Assembly (NCBI RefSeq): GCF_004138485.1
Contig: NZ_ML142848.1
Span: 1,958,640-2,022,639, forward strand
Source: Peristeroidobacter soli
Lineage (GTDB): Bacteria > Pseudomonadota > Gammaproteobacteria > Steroidobacterales > Steroidobacteraceae
Length of the DNA: 64,000 nt
Direction of reading: 5' to 3'
The notes under the pieces are model-generated. The model searched no databases, was not told the DNA's origin, and saw only the letters and a program-made list of their open reading frames with translations. Every line of letters starts with the position of its first letter. The first letter of the stretch is position 1. Of the stretch, positions 45,172 through 56,215 are shown one piece after another. Position numbers and translations under genes: made by a program.

Positions 45172-46185
45172 CTAACGATTCAACCTTTGTAGCAGCCGCG
45201 CGCGGATGTCGCGGGCGATGTCCGCATCCATGGGCGACAAGGCGCGGCGGGCGTTTTCTGGAATGTGCGCGGCGGTTTGATCGTCCGCCTCGAACACGAA
45301 GTGACGAAACAGATTGAACCATGCGTCACGCTGCTCTTTCGGCAGGTCGCGCACGGTCATGATGGCGTACATCAACGCGCCGATCGGCGAGTCCATGAAT
45401 GCCGGCGACTGGCGCCACCAGTAGTTCACCAGTACGTTCAGGCTGTCGAGCGCTTCGATGTGATGCCACCACATGCTCGGAATGAATAGCGCATCGCCCG
45501 GCCCGAGCTCGGCGACCTGCGCGTGGCGTGCGGCCTCGGCAAACTTTGGAAAGCGCTGCAGATCGGGCTTGGTGAGATCCACGAGGCTGATGGCTTGACC
45601 GGCGGGCGTGAAATCCAGCGGCCCGATATACAAATTCGGCAGCTGCTCGGGTGGAAACAGCGTGAAGCGCCGGTGTCCGACGACCACGCAGGCGATGTTG
45701 TCGGGCAGGTCGTGATGAGCGGCGATGCGCGTGCGGTTGCCGAGCCAGATGCTCACTAGCGGCTGGCGATCCCCAAAGCCCAGATCGTTCTCGGCACGAA
45801 ATCCCGGCAGGCAAGTGTCTACTGTCGTCGAGCCGACATAGATGGCCGGCGGCTTCACGGCGTCTTTGTGCCGCTCGACTTCATCGAGCATCACATCCAG
45901 CTTCAGCTTCACTGCTTTGAAGTTGAAGCCGCTGAGGTCGTCGTTGTAGAAAAACCGGCCTTCGATATCGGGCGCGCCGAGCAGAGCGCCAACCGTCGCG
46001 TCCTGATAGAACTTGCGAATGTACGCGACCGCGGACTGATTCGATTCGAGCCCGGCGCGCACCATTGGCCAATCCGCGACCAGACCCTTGAGCACCACGG
46101 GCTGCGTCGACAGCAATACCTCGTCCGGCAGAGCGCGCGGATCGATGCCGGTGACCTCTCGGATTTTCTTAGCGGTCGCCAGCAT
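45172..46185 (-). CDS. Cupin-like (JmjC-type) domain protein
   Basis: The 337-aa protein matches the Cupin_8 / JmjC-like group of Fe(II)/2-oxoglutarate oxygenases. The iron site is RIAAHHDLPDN (HxD) near 155-162, with a distal His in SMWWHHIEALDS near 247. A proline-rich QPVVLKGLVADWP start matches the family. Hydroxylation of a protein or small molecule is plausible. It overlaps the SapC gene by 17 bp and lies 10 bp before the first halogenase-like gene, so it is in the same operon. Confidence 0.85.
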   Translation of the reverse strand: MLATAKKIREVTGIDPRALPDEVLLSTQPVVLKGLVADWPMVRAGLESNQSAVAYIRKFYQDATVGALLGAPDIEGRFFYNDDLSGFNFKAVKLKLDVMLDEVERHKDAVKPPAIYVGSTTVDTCLPGFRAENDLGFGDRQPLVSIWLGNRTRIAAHHDLPDNIACVVVGHRRFTLFPPEQLPNLYIGPLDFTPAGQAISLVDLTKPDLQRFPKFAEAARHAQVAELGPGDALFIPSMWWHHIEALDSLNVLVNYWWRQSPAFMDSPIGALMYAIMTVRDLPKEQRDAWFNLFRHFVFEADDQTAAHIPENARRALSPMDADIARDIRARLLQRLNR

Positions 46186-46879
46186 TGAGCTTGTTCACTC
46201 GCTCGATCAACGCACGGAAGTGGGAAAGCGATGCAATCGCCATGTAGATGGCCTGCAAGTGACCGGCACGATTCAAACGTTCCAGTACCGCGCCGTTCAG
46301 ATCGAGCAGCCGCTCTTCCTTGATGGTGTAGAAGCCGGCGAGCCGGTTCTGCGAGCCGTCGTTCAACTGGATATCGAGGACGAATGACTCCAGCAGCTCG
46401 TGCTGCAGGAGAGCGCCGATGAAGTGTTCGGTGGCGCCGAGGTTTTGATGGATGGCGAGCAGCAGCGAGCTCATCCGTTCCAGAAACTCGGTGTTGCCGC
46501 CGTGCTCGCGGAAGATCGGCTCGCCCTGCGTGCGGCTGACGCGCGGATGATCCAGGTCGATGTGCATCATCGGCTCGCGATCCGAGGAGAAACCGATCAG
46601 GAATGGCAGGCGCTCGATGGTCATCGGAAGATAGGTCGCGTCCCAACCTTGCCGGGTCAGAAATAGATTCTGGCCCTCCTTGAACCCGAGCAACGCCACC
46701 GGCTCGAACTGCCCCTGCGCATTCTTTCGAAACACGATGGGATAGTGCGCCTGCAGATTGCGGAACTCCGCAGGGAACGTGGCTGCCAGCATGACGTTGT
46801 CGCCGTACTCGGCGCTGCGCGTCGTGATCACGCGCAGATCCTTGTGGTCGACGTTATTCAGCAGAACGTGTTTGCTCAT
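46169..46879 (-). CDS. SapC family protein
   Basis: The 236-aa protein matches the SapC-like family (PF07277-type), named for Campylobacter S-layer-linked genes. Typical features are NAQGQFEPVALLGFKEGQNLF near 52 and the final helix-rich half with QNRLAGFYTIKEERLLDL. No signal peptide or membrane helix is visible, so it is probably cytoplasmic. Its function is not established. It lies between a halogenase-like gene (6-bp gap) and the cupin gene (17-bp overlap), a gene order often seen beside TonB receptors in Caulobacter and Xanthomonas relatives. Confidence 0.85.
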   Translation of the reverse strand: MSKHVLLNNVDHKDLRVITTRSAEYGDNVMLAATFPAEFRNLQAHYPIVFRKNAQGQFEPVALLGFKEGQNLFLTRQGWDATYLPMTIERLPFLIGFSSDREPMMHIDLDHPRVSRTQGEPIFREHGGNTEFLERMSSLLLAIHQNLGATEHFIGALLQHELLESFVLDIQLNDGSQNRLAGFYTIKEERLLDLNGAVLERLNRAGHLQAIYMAIASLSHFRALIERVNKLNAGDR

Positions 46880-46885
46880 AGCGCG

Positions 46886-48436
46886 TTAAATTTTCGACAG
46901 GCCGTGCCGCTTGATGTGACCGATCAACGCTCGATTCGTGGGCAACGCGGCCAGCATCTTGCCGGTCAGCGCAGCAGCTTCGCGAAAGTATCCGTCGGCG
47001 CGGTCGGCGTCGTCGGTGCGCCGGGTCGCTTCCGAGCGCTCGGGGCGAAAGCCCATTCCGTACAGCACGTACTGATAACTCGCCGACGGAAACACTTCCT
47101 CGATGCGATGGAAATCGTAACGGGAGGGCGGCTGGTGACGCCACATCGTCAGCTGTTCCCGCAGGCGATCTGAAATGGCGGTGGGTTGGCGGTGGTCGAG
47201 CCAGAAATCCGAATCGGTCCGCTGGGTCAGCACGTAGTGCAGCTTGAGAAAGTCGATGACTCGCTCCCAACGGTACGTGAACGCATCGTTGCAGCGACGC
47301 GCGACGATGTCCATCGTTTCACGCGTTGCTGGCATCTGATCTCTCAGCATCGCGGCCGACAGCTCGACCAGCGCGAGCGCCGACGCTTCCAGCGGCTCGA
47401 TGAATCCCGCCGAGAGCCCGATCGCCACGCAGTTCCGATGCCAGAACTTCTCGCGATACCCCGGATTGAACGTCAGCTTGCGGGGCGATGGCATGCCTGT
47501 CGGTCCGCCCGTGCGCTCGATGTATGCACGCAGCTCTCGTTCAGCCGCCTCATCCGATGTATGCGCACTCGAATACACGTGACCGATGCCACGACGGGTC
47601 GGCAGACCGATGTCCCAGATCCAGCCGTTGCTTTGCGCGGTCGAAATCGTGTGTGACGCGATCGGGCTGTCATCGTCGTGATAAGGCACCTGCATCGCCA
47701 GCGCCGAGTCGTTGAACAGCACGTGCTTCTGGGACTTGAACGGCACGTCGTAGTGCTGGCCGAGCAACAGCGCATGCATGCCGCTGCAATCGACGAACAG
47801 ATCGCCGGCAATCGCGCCGTTGTCTTTGGTCTGCACGGACGCGATATCGCCGTTGTCGTGCGTGTTGATGCCGATGACATGATCGAGGATGTGATGCACG
47901 CCGAGCTGCTCGACACAGTGCTTGCGCAGGAACAGGCCGAATTTGCCGGCGTCGAGATGATAGGCGTAGTTCGCGACCGCTGCGTATTCAGGGGTCGCGA
48001 CCTGTTTGGGGGCTTTGCCTTGCGTGCATAGGTGCGGCTGAAAACTCACCAGGTCGGCGAACGGCACGTCGGCGTGTCGTTCCAGCCATCCCGCGACCAG
48101 ATTGGTCTCGGTGTATCCATGGGGCAGGACGAAAGGATGAAAGTACTGATCGTCCTCCCGCGGGCTGACCCACTGCTGAAACTTCGAGCCTTGCTTGAAG
48201 GAGGCGTCGCACTCGCGGATGAAATCGGTCTCGGTCACGCCGATGTTTCTGAGCGTGTCGCGCATCGTCGGCCAGGTGCCTTCACCGACACCGATGGGGC
48301 CGATGTTCGGCGACTCCAGCAGCGTGATCCGCAACGTCGGTCCGGCGCGCGTGCGGTGCTCGGCCGCGAGCACGCCGGCGGTCAGCCATCCGGCCGACCC
48401 GCCCCCGACGATCACGATGTGTCGAATCTCCGCCAT
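46886..48436 (-). CDS. Tryptophan-halogenase-like FAD protein (second copy)
   Basis: A 516-aa member of the same family as the gene at 43668. FAD-binding GGGSAGWLTAGVLA is near residues 10-23, the conserved Lys is in SFKQGSKFQQW, and the WxWxIP-like motif reads WIWDIGLPTRRG. Sequence around RNCVAIGLSAGFIEPLE is shared with the other copy, so the two are paralogues. It is the first gene of the four-gene operon. A rho-independent terminator 25 bp upstream separates it from the TonB-receptor gene, so it may need its own promoter or read-through. Confidence 0.88.
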   Translation of the reverse strand: MAEIRHIVIVGGGSAGWLTAGVLAAEHRTRAGPTLRITLLESPNIGPIGVGEGTWPTMRDTLRNIGVTETDFIRECDASFKQGSKFQQWVSPREDDQYFHPFVLPHGYTETNLVAGWLERHADVPFADLVSFQPHLCTQGKAPKQVATPEYAAVANYAYHLDAGKFGLFLRKHCVEQLGVHHILDHVIGINTHDNGDIASVQTKDNGAIAGDLFVDCSGMHALLLGQHYDVPFKSQKHVLFNDSALAMQVPYHDDDSPIASHTISTAQSNGWIWDIGLPTRRGIGHVYSSAHTSDEAAERELRAYIERTGGPTGMPSPRKLTFNPGYREKFWHRNCVAIGLSAGFIEPLEASALALVELSAAMLRDQMPATRETMDIVARRCNDAFTYRWERVIDFLKLHYVLTQRTDSDFWLDHRQPTAISDRLREQLTMWRHQPPSRYDFHRIEEVFPSASYQYVLYGMGFRPERSEATRRTDDADRADGYFREAAALTGKMLAALPTNRALIGHIKRHGLSKI

Positions 48437-48460
48437 CGCTCAATGATGCCTCTAAAAAGA

Positions 48461-48489
48461 AAAAGCCGCTGGGGGAACAGCGGCTTTTC
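48461..48489 (-). terminator. Rho-independent terminator after the TonB receptor gene
   Basis: AAAAGCCGCTG and CAGCGGCTTTT form an 11-bp stem around GGGGAA. On the minus strand a T-run (TTTTTCTTTTTAG, complement of 48454-48466) follows. It lies after the receptor stop (48641) and before the halogenase-like start (48436), so it should end or attenuate receptor transcripts. Confidence 0.85.
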
Positions 48490-48640
48490 CCACCCGTGCA
48501 GCCGATATATCAATTGGCTACCCGGGTACAAGGATGCACCCCGCCGCCGCTGGCGGCGAGCGAGTGGCAAAAGTCACGCCCTTTGCCAGCTCGCACGAGG
48601 GTCGTGGCACGATGCCCGATCCCTCGTAATTAACGTGACT

Positions 48641-51600
48641 CTAATTGCCGAACTTGTAGCGCGCTCCGATCATGAAGCGCGGGCCGGTCTGCTGAACCAT
48701 GATCACCTGATGGCTGGTGCGGCTGTGCTGACGATAGATCTCGTCGGTGAGGTTGATCGCCTCGGCCATCAAGGTCAGGTTCTCGTTCCAGTTGTAGCTG
48801 GCGTTCACGTCGAGCTGGCCGTAGGCCTCGGTGTAGATCGGGTTGGGCAGGCCGCCGCCATCGAAGCGTCTGGCGAGGAATTCGTCACGCCAGTTGTATG
48901 CCGCGCGCACCTGGAATTTTTCGTTCTCGTAGAACGCCACCAGGTTGGCCGCGTCGCTCAAGCCTTCCAATGCGAACTGCTGACCGCGGTTGTAGTTGTC
49001 GTAGGTGAGGCCGGAGTCGACCAGCGTGTAGTTGGCCGACACGCCGAAGCCGGTCTCCCAGAACATGTGCTGAATGTTGAATTCCCAGCCATCCAGCGAC
49101 GCGGAGCGCTGGTTCGCCGGCACGGTGATGTTGAAGGTCGCGATCGGATCGCCGGGCAGGCCGGCGATCCTGCCAGTGCGGGCCGCGGTCGGATCGGCCG
49201 GATTGATCGGATCCGCGACCACGCCGGGATCGCCATCGTGGTTGTTGAAAATGAAGTTGCGGATACAGGTGAGATCCCGGTCCGAGCAGCCGCTCGCAAC
49301 CGCTTCCTGGAAGTACGCGCCCTGGCCCGGATGGGCCAGATCGAATGGACTCTGCGTGACCACCGTCGTGCCGATGTAGTTGTCGATGTTCTTCTTGAAG
49401 TAACCCACCGACATGTAGCTCGAATTGCCGTAGTACCACTCGACCGAGAAGTCGATGTTTTGCGACTCCAGCGGTTTCAACTTCGGATTACCCTGCGTAC
49501 CCGTACCCCCGTTGATGCGAACGAGTTGATCCAGCGTGCGGCCGCCCTGAATCTGATCCCACAGCGGTCGGCCGATGCTCTCGCCGTAGCTCGCACGGAA
49601 CTTGATGGTGTCGGTCAGGTCGACCGCGAAGTCGAGGCTCGGCAGCACATAGCTGTAATCGCCTTCGAGCTTTTCGAAAGTCGCATCGCCGAGCTGCAGT
49701 GAGAACTCGTTGTTCGCGACCCAGACGATGCCGGTGGCCGTGGGCACGAGCGCGCGCGAAGTCACATCTGTCTTTTCATAGCGCAAACCGACTGCGCCCT
49801 GCATGGGCAGACCCCATTCCCAGCGCTGGCTGTATTGCACGAATGCGCTCTGCGATTCTTCCTCGACGCGGCGGTCGACCTGGAAGATCGGCGACGCGCG
49901 ATAGTTCTGGTCACCGCCGAGCGACGCGGCGATGTTTCGCACCGTCTCGAAGTCGAAGGTGAAGAACTGATTGAACAGCGCCGGATTGCCGCTGCCGCCG
50001 ATGTTGTCGAAGTAGTGACGGACCGTGTCGGCACGCCACACGCTGTCCGGATAAGCGCCCGCGTCGCCGTTGCTGGCCCAGGTGTCCTGTTGCACGTTCG
50101 AATAGGCGGAGCGGTTCTTCAGGTCGGTCAGGCCCACGCCGAAGTCGAGGCGTGAGTCTTCGAAGAACTCCAGATTGCCGTTCAGCTGCGCCTGCTGAAT
50201 CTCGGTCTTCATGTAGCTGTTGCGGAAGCTCGAGCCCGTCACTTCGGTGCGCGACGGATCGATCGCGCTCATGCCGTTGGGCAACTGCACGCTGATGACC
50301 GGGAAATCACGAGAGAAGTCGGCCGTCGTCGTGCCACGGAAGAAGCCGGCAACCCCCAGCACCGCATTCGAGCCATACGGGCTGTCGGGGCCGGATTCGG
50401 CGCTCGAATTGTGGAAATCGAATTCCAGGCCGAACTTGTCGGTGGGCTTCCATTCGGTGTTGAAGCCGATCGACTTGTTCTGGTTCTTGGTCGCGAACTT
50501 GGCGCCGCCCATGGAGAGGTCCGACGGCGCGGAGTTGGCGTCGATGAACTCGGAGTAGATCAGCGGCGAGGACACCGGGCCATCGGTCCAGGTGCTGGCC
50601 GACGGACCGAAGTTGAACCACACCGACAGCTCGTTGCGCTGTTGCGCGATCTTGTTCTCGGAGTAGGTGTAGTCGAGCGTGGTCGTAATCGTGTCGGTCG
50701 GCGCATATTGCAATGTGAGCTGACCGTTGGTGCGCTTACGCTCCACGCCGTTGACGCTGTAACCGAGGTTCTGCGGGACCGAGTAAGTGTCGGTCGCGTC
50801 GGGACGATTCACGATGTTGGCCGCGGCCGGCGTGCCGGCCTGAGGAATCGTGCCCCAGTTGTTTTCATCGCCGGCAAAGGATTTCCAGCCGTTGCCCACC
50901 GAAGCCTGGTTGAAGCCGAAATCGCGCTCCTGATAGCTCGCGCTCAGCGAGATACCGAAACGGTCGTCGCCGAACGTCTGGCTATAGATGCCCGACACTT
51001 CCGGCGTGATGGAATCGCCCTGCAGGCTCTTGGGCAGATTGTCCACCGAGGTATCCATCACACCCTTGGCGCCGAAGCTGGTGTGCAGGCCGGGATTGTC
51101 GAGCGGTCGCGCGGTTTTGATGTTGATGGTCGCGCCGATGCCGCCGGTCGGGGTCGACGCGCGGCTGGTCTTGTATACCTCGATGGCCGCGATCGACTCG
51201 GATGCAAGGTTTGCAAAATCGAAAGCGCGCGAGGCGGAGGCGCCGGTTTCTTCCAGCTGGGACGCGGGCATTTGCCGCCCGTTCAACAGCACCAGGTTGA
51301 AGTCCGGACCGACGCCGCGGACCGTGACTTTCGAGCCTTCGCCGAGCGAGCGGTCGATGGAGACGCCGCTGACCCGTTGCATGGATTCGGCCAGGTTGGT
51401 GTCCGGGAACTTGCCGATATCTTCGGCCACGATGCCGTCCATCACACCCTGTGAATCGCGCTTCAACTCCATCGAGGAGTTGAGACTGCCGCGGATGCCG
51501 GTGACGACGACCTCTTCCAGCTCGGCGGTGGTTTCCGCCGAGAAGGCGGGTAGCGCGACCGCCGTTCCGAGAATCAAAGAGATAGCACGCGCTACTTTAT

Positions 51601-51658
51601 TGCCCTTGAATGCGCGATCGCTCACGACTCGTACCCCCCGATGTCCATTCGTTGCCAA
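48641..51658 (-). CDS. TonB-dependent outer membrane receptor (Caulobacter-type)
   Basis: The 1005-aa receptor carries a signal peptide ending near LPAFSA at about residue 39, then LEEVVVTGIRGSL as a TonB-box-like segment. The plug, with EDIGKFPDTNLAESMQRVSG, is typical of the large Caulobacter/Xanthomonas TonB-receptor group that binds plant oligosaccharides. The barrel ends GARYKFGN. A palindromic LacI-type operator lies 47 bp upstream, and the divergent sugar permease, LacI and beta-glucosidase genes suggest a beta-glucoside-type ligand. It is followed by a terminator and then the halogenase operon. Confidence 0.93.
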   Translation of the reverse strand: MATNGHRGVRVVSDRAFKGNKVARAISLILGTAVALPAFSAETTAELEEVVVTGIRGSLNSSMELKRDSQGVMDGIVAEDIGKFPDTNLAESMQRVSGVSIDRSLGEGSKVTVRGVGPDFNLVLLNGRQMPASQLEETGASASRAFDFANLASESIAAIEVYKTSRASTPTGGIGATINIKTARPLDNPGLHTSFGAKGVMDTSVDNLPKSLQGDSITPEVSGIYSQTFGDDRFGISLSASYQERDFGFNQASVGNGWKSFAGDENNWGTIPQAGTPAAANIVNRPDATDTYSVPQNLGYSVNGVERKRTNGQLTLQYAPTDTITTTLDYTYSENKIAQQRNELSVWFNFGPSASTWTDGPVSSPLIYSEFIDANSAPSDLSMGGAKFATKNQNKSIGFNTEWKPTDKFGLEFDFHNSSAESGPDSPYGSNAVLGVAGFFRGTTTADFSRDFPVISVQLPNGMSAIDPSRTEVTGSSFRNSYMKTEIQQAQLNGNLEFFEDSRLDFGVGLTDLKNRSAYSNVQQDTWASNGDAGAYPDSVWRADTVRHYFDNIGGSGNPALFNQFFTFDFETVRNIAASLGGDQNYRASPIFQVDRRVEEESQSAFVQYSQRWEWGLPMQGAVGLRYEKTDVTSRALVPTATGIVWVANNEFSLQLGDATFEKLEGDYSYVLPSLDFAVDLTDTIKFRASYGESIGRPLWDQIQGGRTLDQLVRINGGTGTQGNPKLKPLESQNIDFSVEWYYGNSSYMSVGYFKKNIDNYIGTTVVTQSPFDLAHPGQGAYFQEAVASGCSDRDLTCIRNFIFNNHDGDPGVVADPINPADPTAARTGRIAGLPGDPIATFNITVPANQRSASLDGWEFNIQHMFWETGFGVSANYTLVDSGLTYDNYNRGQQFALEGLSDAANLVAFYENEKFQVRAAYNWRDEFLARRFDGGGLPNPIYTEAYGQLDVNASYNWNENLTLMAEAINLTDEIYRQHSRTSHQVIMVQQTGPRFMIGARYKFGN

Positions 51659-51705
51659 TTTTTAGTTGCGCCCGGCGCTGCGGCAATAAGCCCGTAAACA
51701 CCGGA

Positions 51706-51719
51706 TGTAAGCGCTTACA
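51706..51719. promoter_or_regulatory. LacI-family operator
   Basis: The 14-bp TGTAAGCGCTTACA is a perfect palindrome with the central CG typical of LacI-family sites. It lies 47 bp upstream of the receptor start and 141 bp upstream of the divergent permease start. The LacI-type gene at 53233 is the likely binder, so sugar would induce both transcription units. Confidence 0.75.
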
Positions 51720-51860
51720 AATTACGGTAGCATGCTCCCGAGCGTTCCGGCAAGCGTGCACTTGCACGCGCCGCTGGCGCAGTTCGGGGGAAGCGGTCAT
51801 AGTTACCGTTAACAATGATCGCGTGATGCCAAATCACGTTTAAAAACATCAGCGAGTCAC

Positions 51861-53216
51861 ATGCTTCAGGGCAAATTGAACATCGCATTCGTGGCGCTCA
51901 CGGTCGCGCTCGGGGGATTTCTGCTCGGCTTCGACGCCACGGTGATCTCGGGCGTGGTGCCGTTCATCAAGGAATATTTCTCGCTGGATGGCACCAGCGG
52001 CGATTTGAAACTGGGTTTCGCGGTCAGCAGCCTCGGCTGGGGCGCGATGGCGGGTAACGCGATCGCGGGTCCGTTGAGCGATCGTTTCGGGCGGCGGCGG
52101 GTTTTGCTCGGCACCGCGTTGTTATTCGTGATGTCTTCATTATTGGCCGCTTCAGCAACGTCCTTCCCGAGCTTCGTCGCCGCGCGCATCGTCGGTGGCC
52201 TGGCCGTCGGCGGCGCGATTTTGATTGCACCGGTTTATATCGCGGAGATCGCGCCGGCCGAGAAGCGCGGCAGCCTGGTGTCGTTGAATCAGTTGATGAT
52301 CGTCATCGGCATCTCGGCGTCGTTCTTCTCGAACTACTTCCTGTTGAATCTGGGCGAGCACAACTGGCGCTACATGCTCGGCGTGCAGATGGTGCCGGCG
52401 CTGTTGTATTTCACTTTGCTGTGGTTCGTGCCCGAGAGCCCGCGCTGGCTGTTGCTGAAGGGCAAGGACGAGGCGGCACTGCTGGTGTTGCGCAGAGTCG
52501 CGGGCGAACGGCAGGCGCAGGAGAATCTGCAACAGATCCAGCGCAGCTTGACGACCAAAGCGGTGTCGCGTGGCTTTCGCGGTCTGTTCGATTCCCGCGT
52601 GCGGCCGATCATGATCATCGCGCTGGGGCTGGCGTTCTTTCAGCAGATCACCGGCATCAATGCGATCTTCTATTATCTGCCGACGATTTTCGCGCAGGCC
52701 GGCGGCGGTGTGAACGATGCCTTCCGGCAGGCCGTGATGGTCGGTGTCGTGAACGTGTTGATGACGTTCGTGGCGATCTGGCTGATCGACAAGCTGGGCC
52801 GCAAGCCGCTGCTGATCATGGGCATCGCCGGCATGGCGCTGTCCTTGTTCGCGATCAGCTGGGCGTTCAGTCAGGAAAGTTACAATGCGCGCCTGGTGCT
52901 GATCGCCATCATCGGCTTCGTCGCCTCGTTCGCGATTTCGCTCGGGCCGGTGATGTGGGTGCTGCTTTCGGAAATCTTTCCGAACGAACAGCGGGCCGCG
53001 GCCATCTCGGTAGCGGGATTCTGGAACGCGCTGACCAGCGCCACTGTCACAATGATCTTTCCCTGGGCGCTTGCCACGCTGAGCTCGGGCGGTACCTTCC
53101 TGGCATTCGGGCTGTTTGCCACGGCAGCGCTGCTGTTCGTGGTGCTGCTGGTGCCCGAGACCAAGGGCCGGACACTCGAGCAGCTGGAAAACGACCTGAT
53201 GACCGCGAAGGCATGA
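51861..53216 (+). CDS. MFS sugar porter (sugar:H+ symporter-like)
   Basis: The 451-aa protein has 12 predicted membrane helices and all sugar-porter signatures: DRFGRRRVLL after TM2, PESPRWLL after TM6, QQITGINAIFYY in TM7, and the final VPETKGRTLEQLE. It would move glucose or a related monosaccharide across the inner membrane. It is first in a three-gene run with LacI and GH1, and its divergent promoter holds the palindromic operator. No strong Shine-Dalgarno sequence is seen before ATG 51861. Confidence 0.93.
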   Translation: MLQGKLNIAFVALTVALGGFLLGFDATVISGVVPFIKEYFSLDGTSGDLKLGFAVSSLGWGAMAGNAIAGPLSDRFGRRRVLLGTALLFVMSSLLAASATSFPSFVAARIVGGLAVGGAILIAPVYIAEIAPAEKRGSLVSLNQLMIVIGISASFFSNYFLLNLGEHNWRYMLGVQMVPALLYFTLLWFVPESPRWLLLKGKDEAALLVLRRVAGERQAQENLQQIQRSLTTKAVSRGFRGLFDSRVRPIMIIALGLAFFQQITGINAIFYYLPTIFAQAGGGVNDAFRQAVMVGVVNVLMTFVAIWLIDKLGRKPLLIMGIAGMALSLFAISWAFSQESYNARLVLIAIIGFVASFAISLGPVMWVLLSEIFPNEQRAAAISVAGFWNALTSATVTMIFPWALATLSSGGTFLAFGLFATAALLFVVLLVPETKGRTLEQLENDLMTAKA

Positions 53217-53232
53217 GCCTCACTGCACGACG

Positions 53233-54294
53233 ATGAGCAAGCGAGCCGCCGATAACAACGCCAGGAAGCGCGCCACGACCGCCTTGCCGGATTCCCCGCC
53301 CACGCTGGAAATGGTGGCGAAGGAGGCCGGCGTGTCGATCGCGACCGTGTCGCGCATCATCAATGGCACCGCGAAGGTGAGCGCCGATCGCAAGGACGCG
53401 GTCGAAGCCGCCATCGCGAAACTCAACTTCCGGCCGAACGCCGCTGCGCGCGGATTGGCGCTGGGCAAGTCCAACACCATTGGCGTGATTACGCAGGCCA
53501 TCGACAGCCCGTTCTATGCGGAAGGCTTGCGAGGCATCGAGGACTATCTGCAGCAGCGTGGTTACACCGCGCTGTTCATGAGCGGCAATTGGAATGAAGC
53601 GGACGAAGAGCGCTGCATGTCCGAGCTGCTGTCCCGTCGCGTCGACGGCATCATCATTTTCTCGGGCCGTTTGCAGGATCGCCAGCTGGCGACCTATGCG
53701 AAACAAGTGCCGCTGGTGGTGAGCGGTCGCAGCCTGAAGGCACCCAACATTTTCAGCTTGCCTGTGGACGACGAGCGGGGCGCGTTGCTCGCCACCCGGC
53801 ATCTGATCGAGCTCGGACACACGCGCATCGCGTTCATCGCCGGCATTCTGGATCACCCGGACGCGTCGTTGCGTTTCAAAGGGTATCGGCGCGCGCTGGC
53901 GGATGCCGGCATTGCGCATGATCCGAAGTTGGTCGTGCCCGGCGACTTCCACGAAGAAGGCGGCGTCGAGGCGACCATGCGGTTGCTGAAGTCGGGCCAC
54001 AAGTTCACCGCGTTGTTCTGCGTGAACGATCAGACCGCCTATGGCGCGTGCCTCGCTTTGTATCGCGGCGGTCTGAATTGCCCGCGCGATATTTCGGTCG
54101 TCGGCTTCGACGACCTGCATTCCTCATCCTATCGAGTGCCGCCGCTCACCTCGGTGCGTCAGTCGATTCGCGTGCTGGGCGAGAGCTCGGGCGCGGCCAT
54201 GCTCCAGATGTTGCAAGGTGAGCGGCCGGACATCTCCCTGCCGCAGGTCGAGCTCATCGTGCGCGAAAGCACGGCGGCGCCCAGGAAAGAATGA
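53233..54294 (+). CDS. LacI family transcriptional regulator
   Basis: The 353-aa regulator has an N-terminal helix-turn-helix and hinge (LEMVAKEAGVSIATVSRII, about 20-40, then RPNAAARGLALGKSNTIG) and a periplasmic-binding-protein-like sensor domain (SVVGFDDLHSSSYRVPPLTS near the end). It probably represses the divergent receptor and permease genes by binding the palindrome at 51706 until a sugar is present. It lies 16 bp after the permease gene, and its stop TGA is followed directly by the GH1 start region. Confidence 0.93.
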   Translation: MSKRAADNNARKRATTALPDSPPTLEMVAKEAGVSIATVSRIINGTAKVSADRKDAVEAAIAKLNFRPNAAARGLALGKSNTIGVITQAIDSPFYAEGLRGIEDYLQQRGYTALFMSGNWNEADEERCMSELLSRRVDGIIIFSGRLQDRQLATYAKQVPLVVSGRSLKAPNIFSLPVDDERGALLATRHLIELGHTRIAFIAGILDHPDASLRFKGYRRALADAGIAHDPKLVVPGDFHEEGGVEATMRLLKSGHKFTALFCVNDQTAYGACLALYRGGLNCPRDISVVGFDDLHSSSYRVPPLTSVRQSIRVLGESSGAAMLQMLQGERPDISLPQVELIVRESTAAPRKE

Positions 54295-55650
<1,356 letters not shown>

Positions 55651-55661
55651 ATGTCTGACGT

Positions 55662-56003
55662 TCAGCAGACGCCGACCGGCAGTATGAGCTGAGTAGCTTC
55701 GGGCTGCGAGGCGCGCCGGCGGGCGCGGCCCCTGTTGCTCCGGCCACGAGGGGCGGAATTCATGGCCGACAGCGTTTCGCGAGCCGCTTCCGTCGCATCG
55801 GTCGCGGACGCATAGCCCAGCATCCGAGTGAACAGGTCAACCATCGGTGTGTGCCGATAGCTGTGCAACTCGTAACTGAAACCTTCCTGGTCGTGAAAAA
55901 TCCGGGCGTATCCGTGCTCGGTATGGAGTAGATCGACCAGCGTGCGCATTGCCTTCGCCAGCAGGGGGAAACGAGACTCGACCGATGCATCGAGGGCTGT
56001 CAT
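55662..56003 (-). CDS. Hypothetical 113-aa protein
   Basis: The protein starts MTALDASVESRFPLLAKAM and has a helical N-terminal half with a histidine/tyrosine-rich middle (FSYELHSYRHTPMVDLFTRM) and an arginine-rich stretch (APRGRSNRGRARRR). No family is recognised. It is convergent with the GH1 gene. The arginine-rich part could contact nucleic acid, but no function can be stated. Confidence 0.4.
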   Translation of the reverse strand: MTALDASVESRFPLLAKAMRTLVDLLHTEHGYARIFHDQEGFSYELHSYRHTPMVDLFTRMLGYASATDATEAARETLSAMNSAPRGRSNRGRARRRASQPEATQLILPVGVC

Positions 56004-56215
56004 GGGGCGGAGTATAAGAAGAGCAGGTTTCGGGAAAGAGGCGACCAGTCCGCAGCATCGAGATTTTAGGGGAACGCCTTATTCATTTTTTCCCAGGCCG
56101 GTCGGCGTTGACATGGCTATGGGCACCCCGCCGGCACCCTCGGGCATCCCGCCCGTCAGTCAATTATCAGGCAGGCGTGCGCATACTCCGGCGCCTTTCT
56201 CACGTGGAGGATGCG

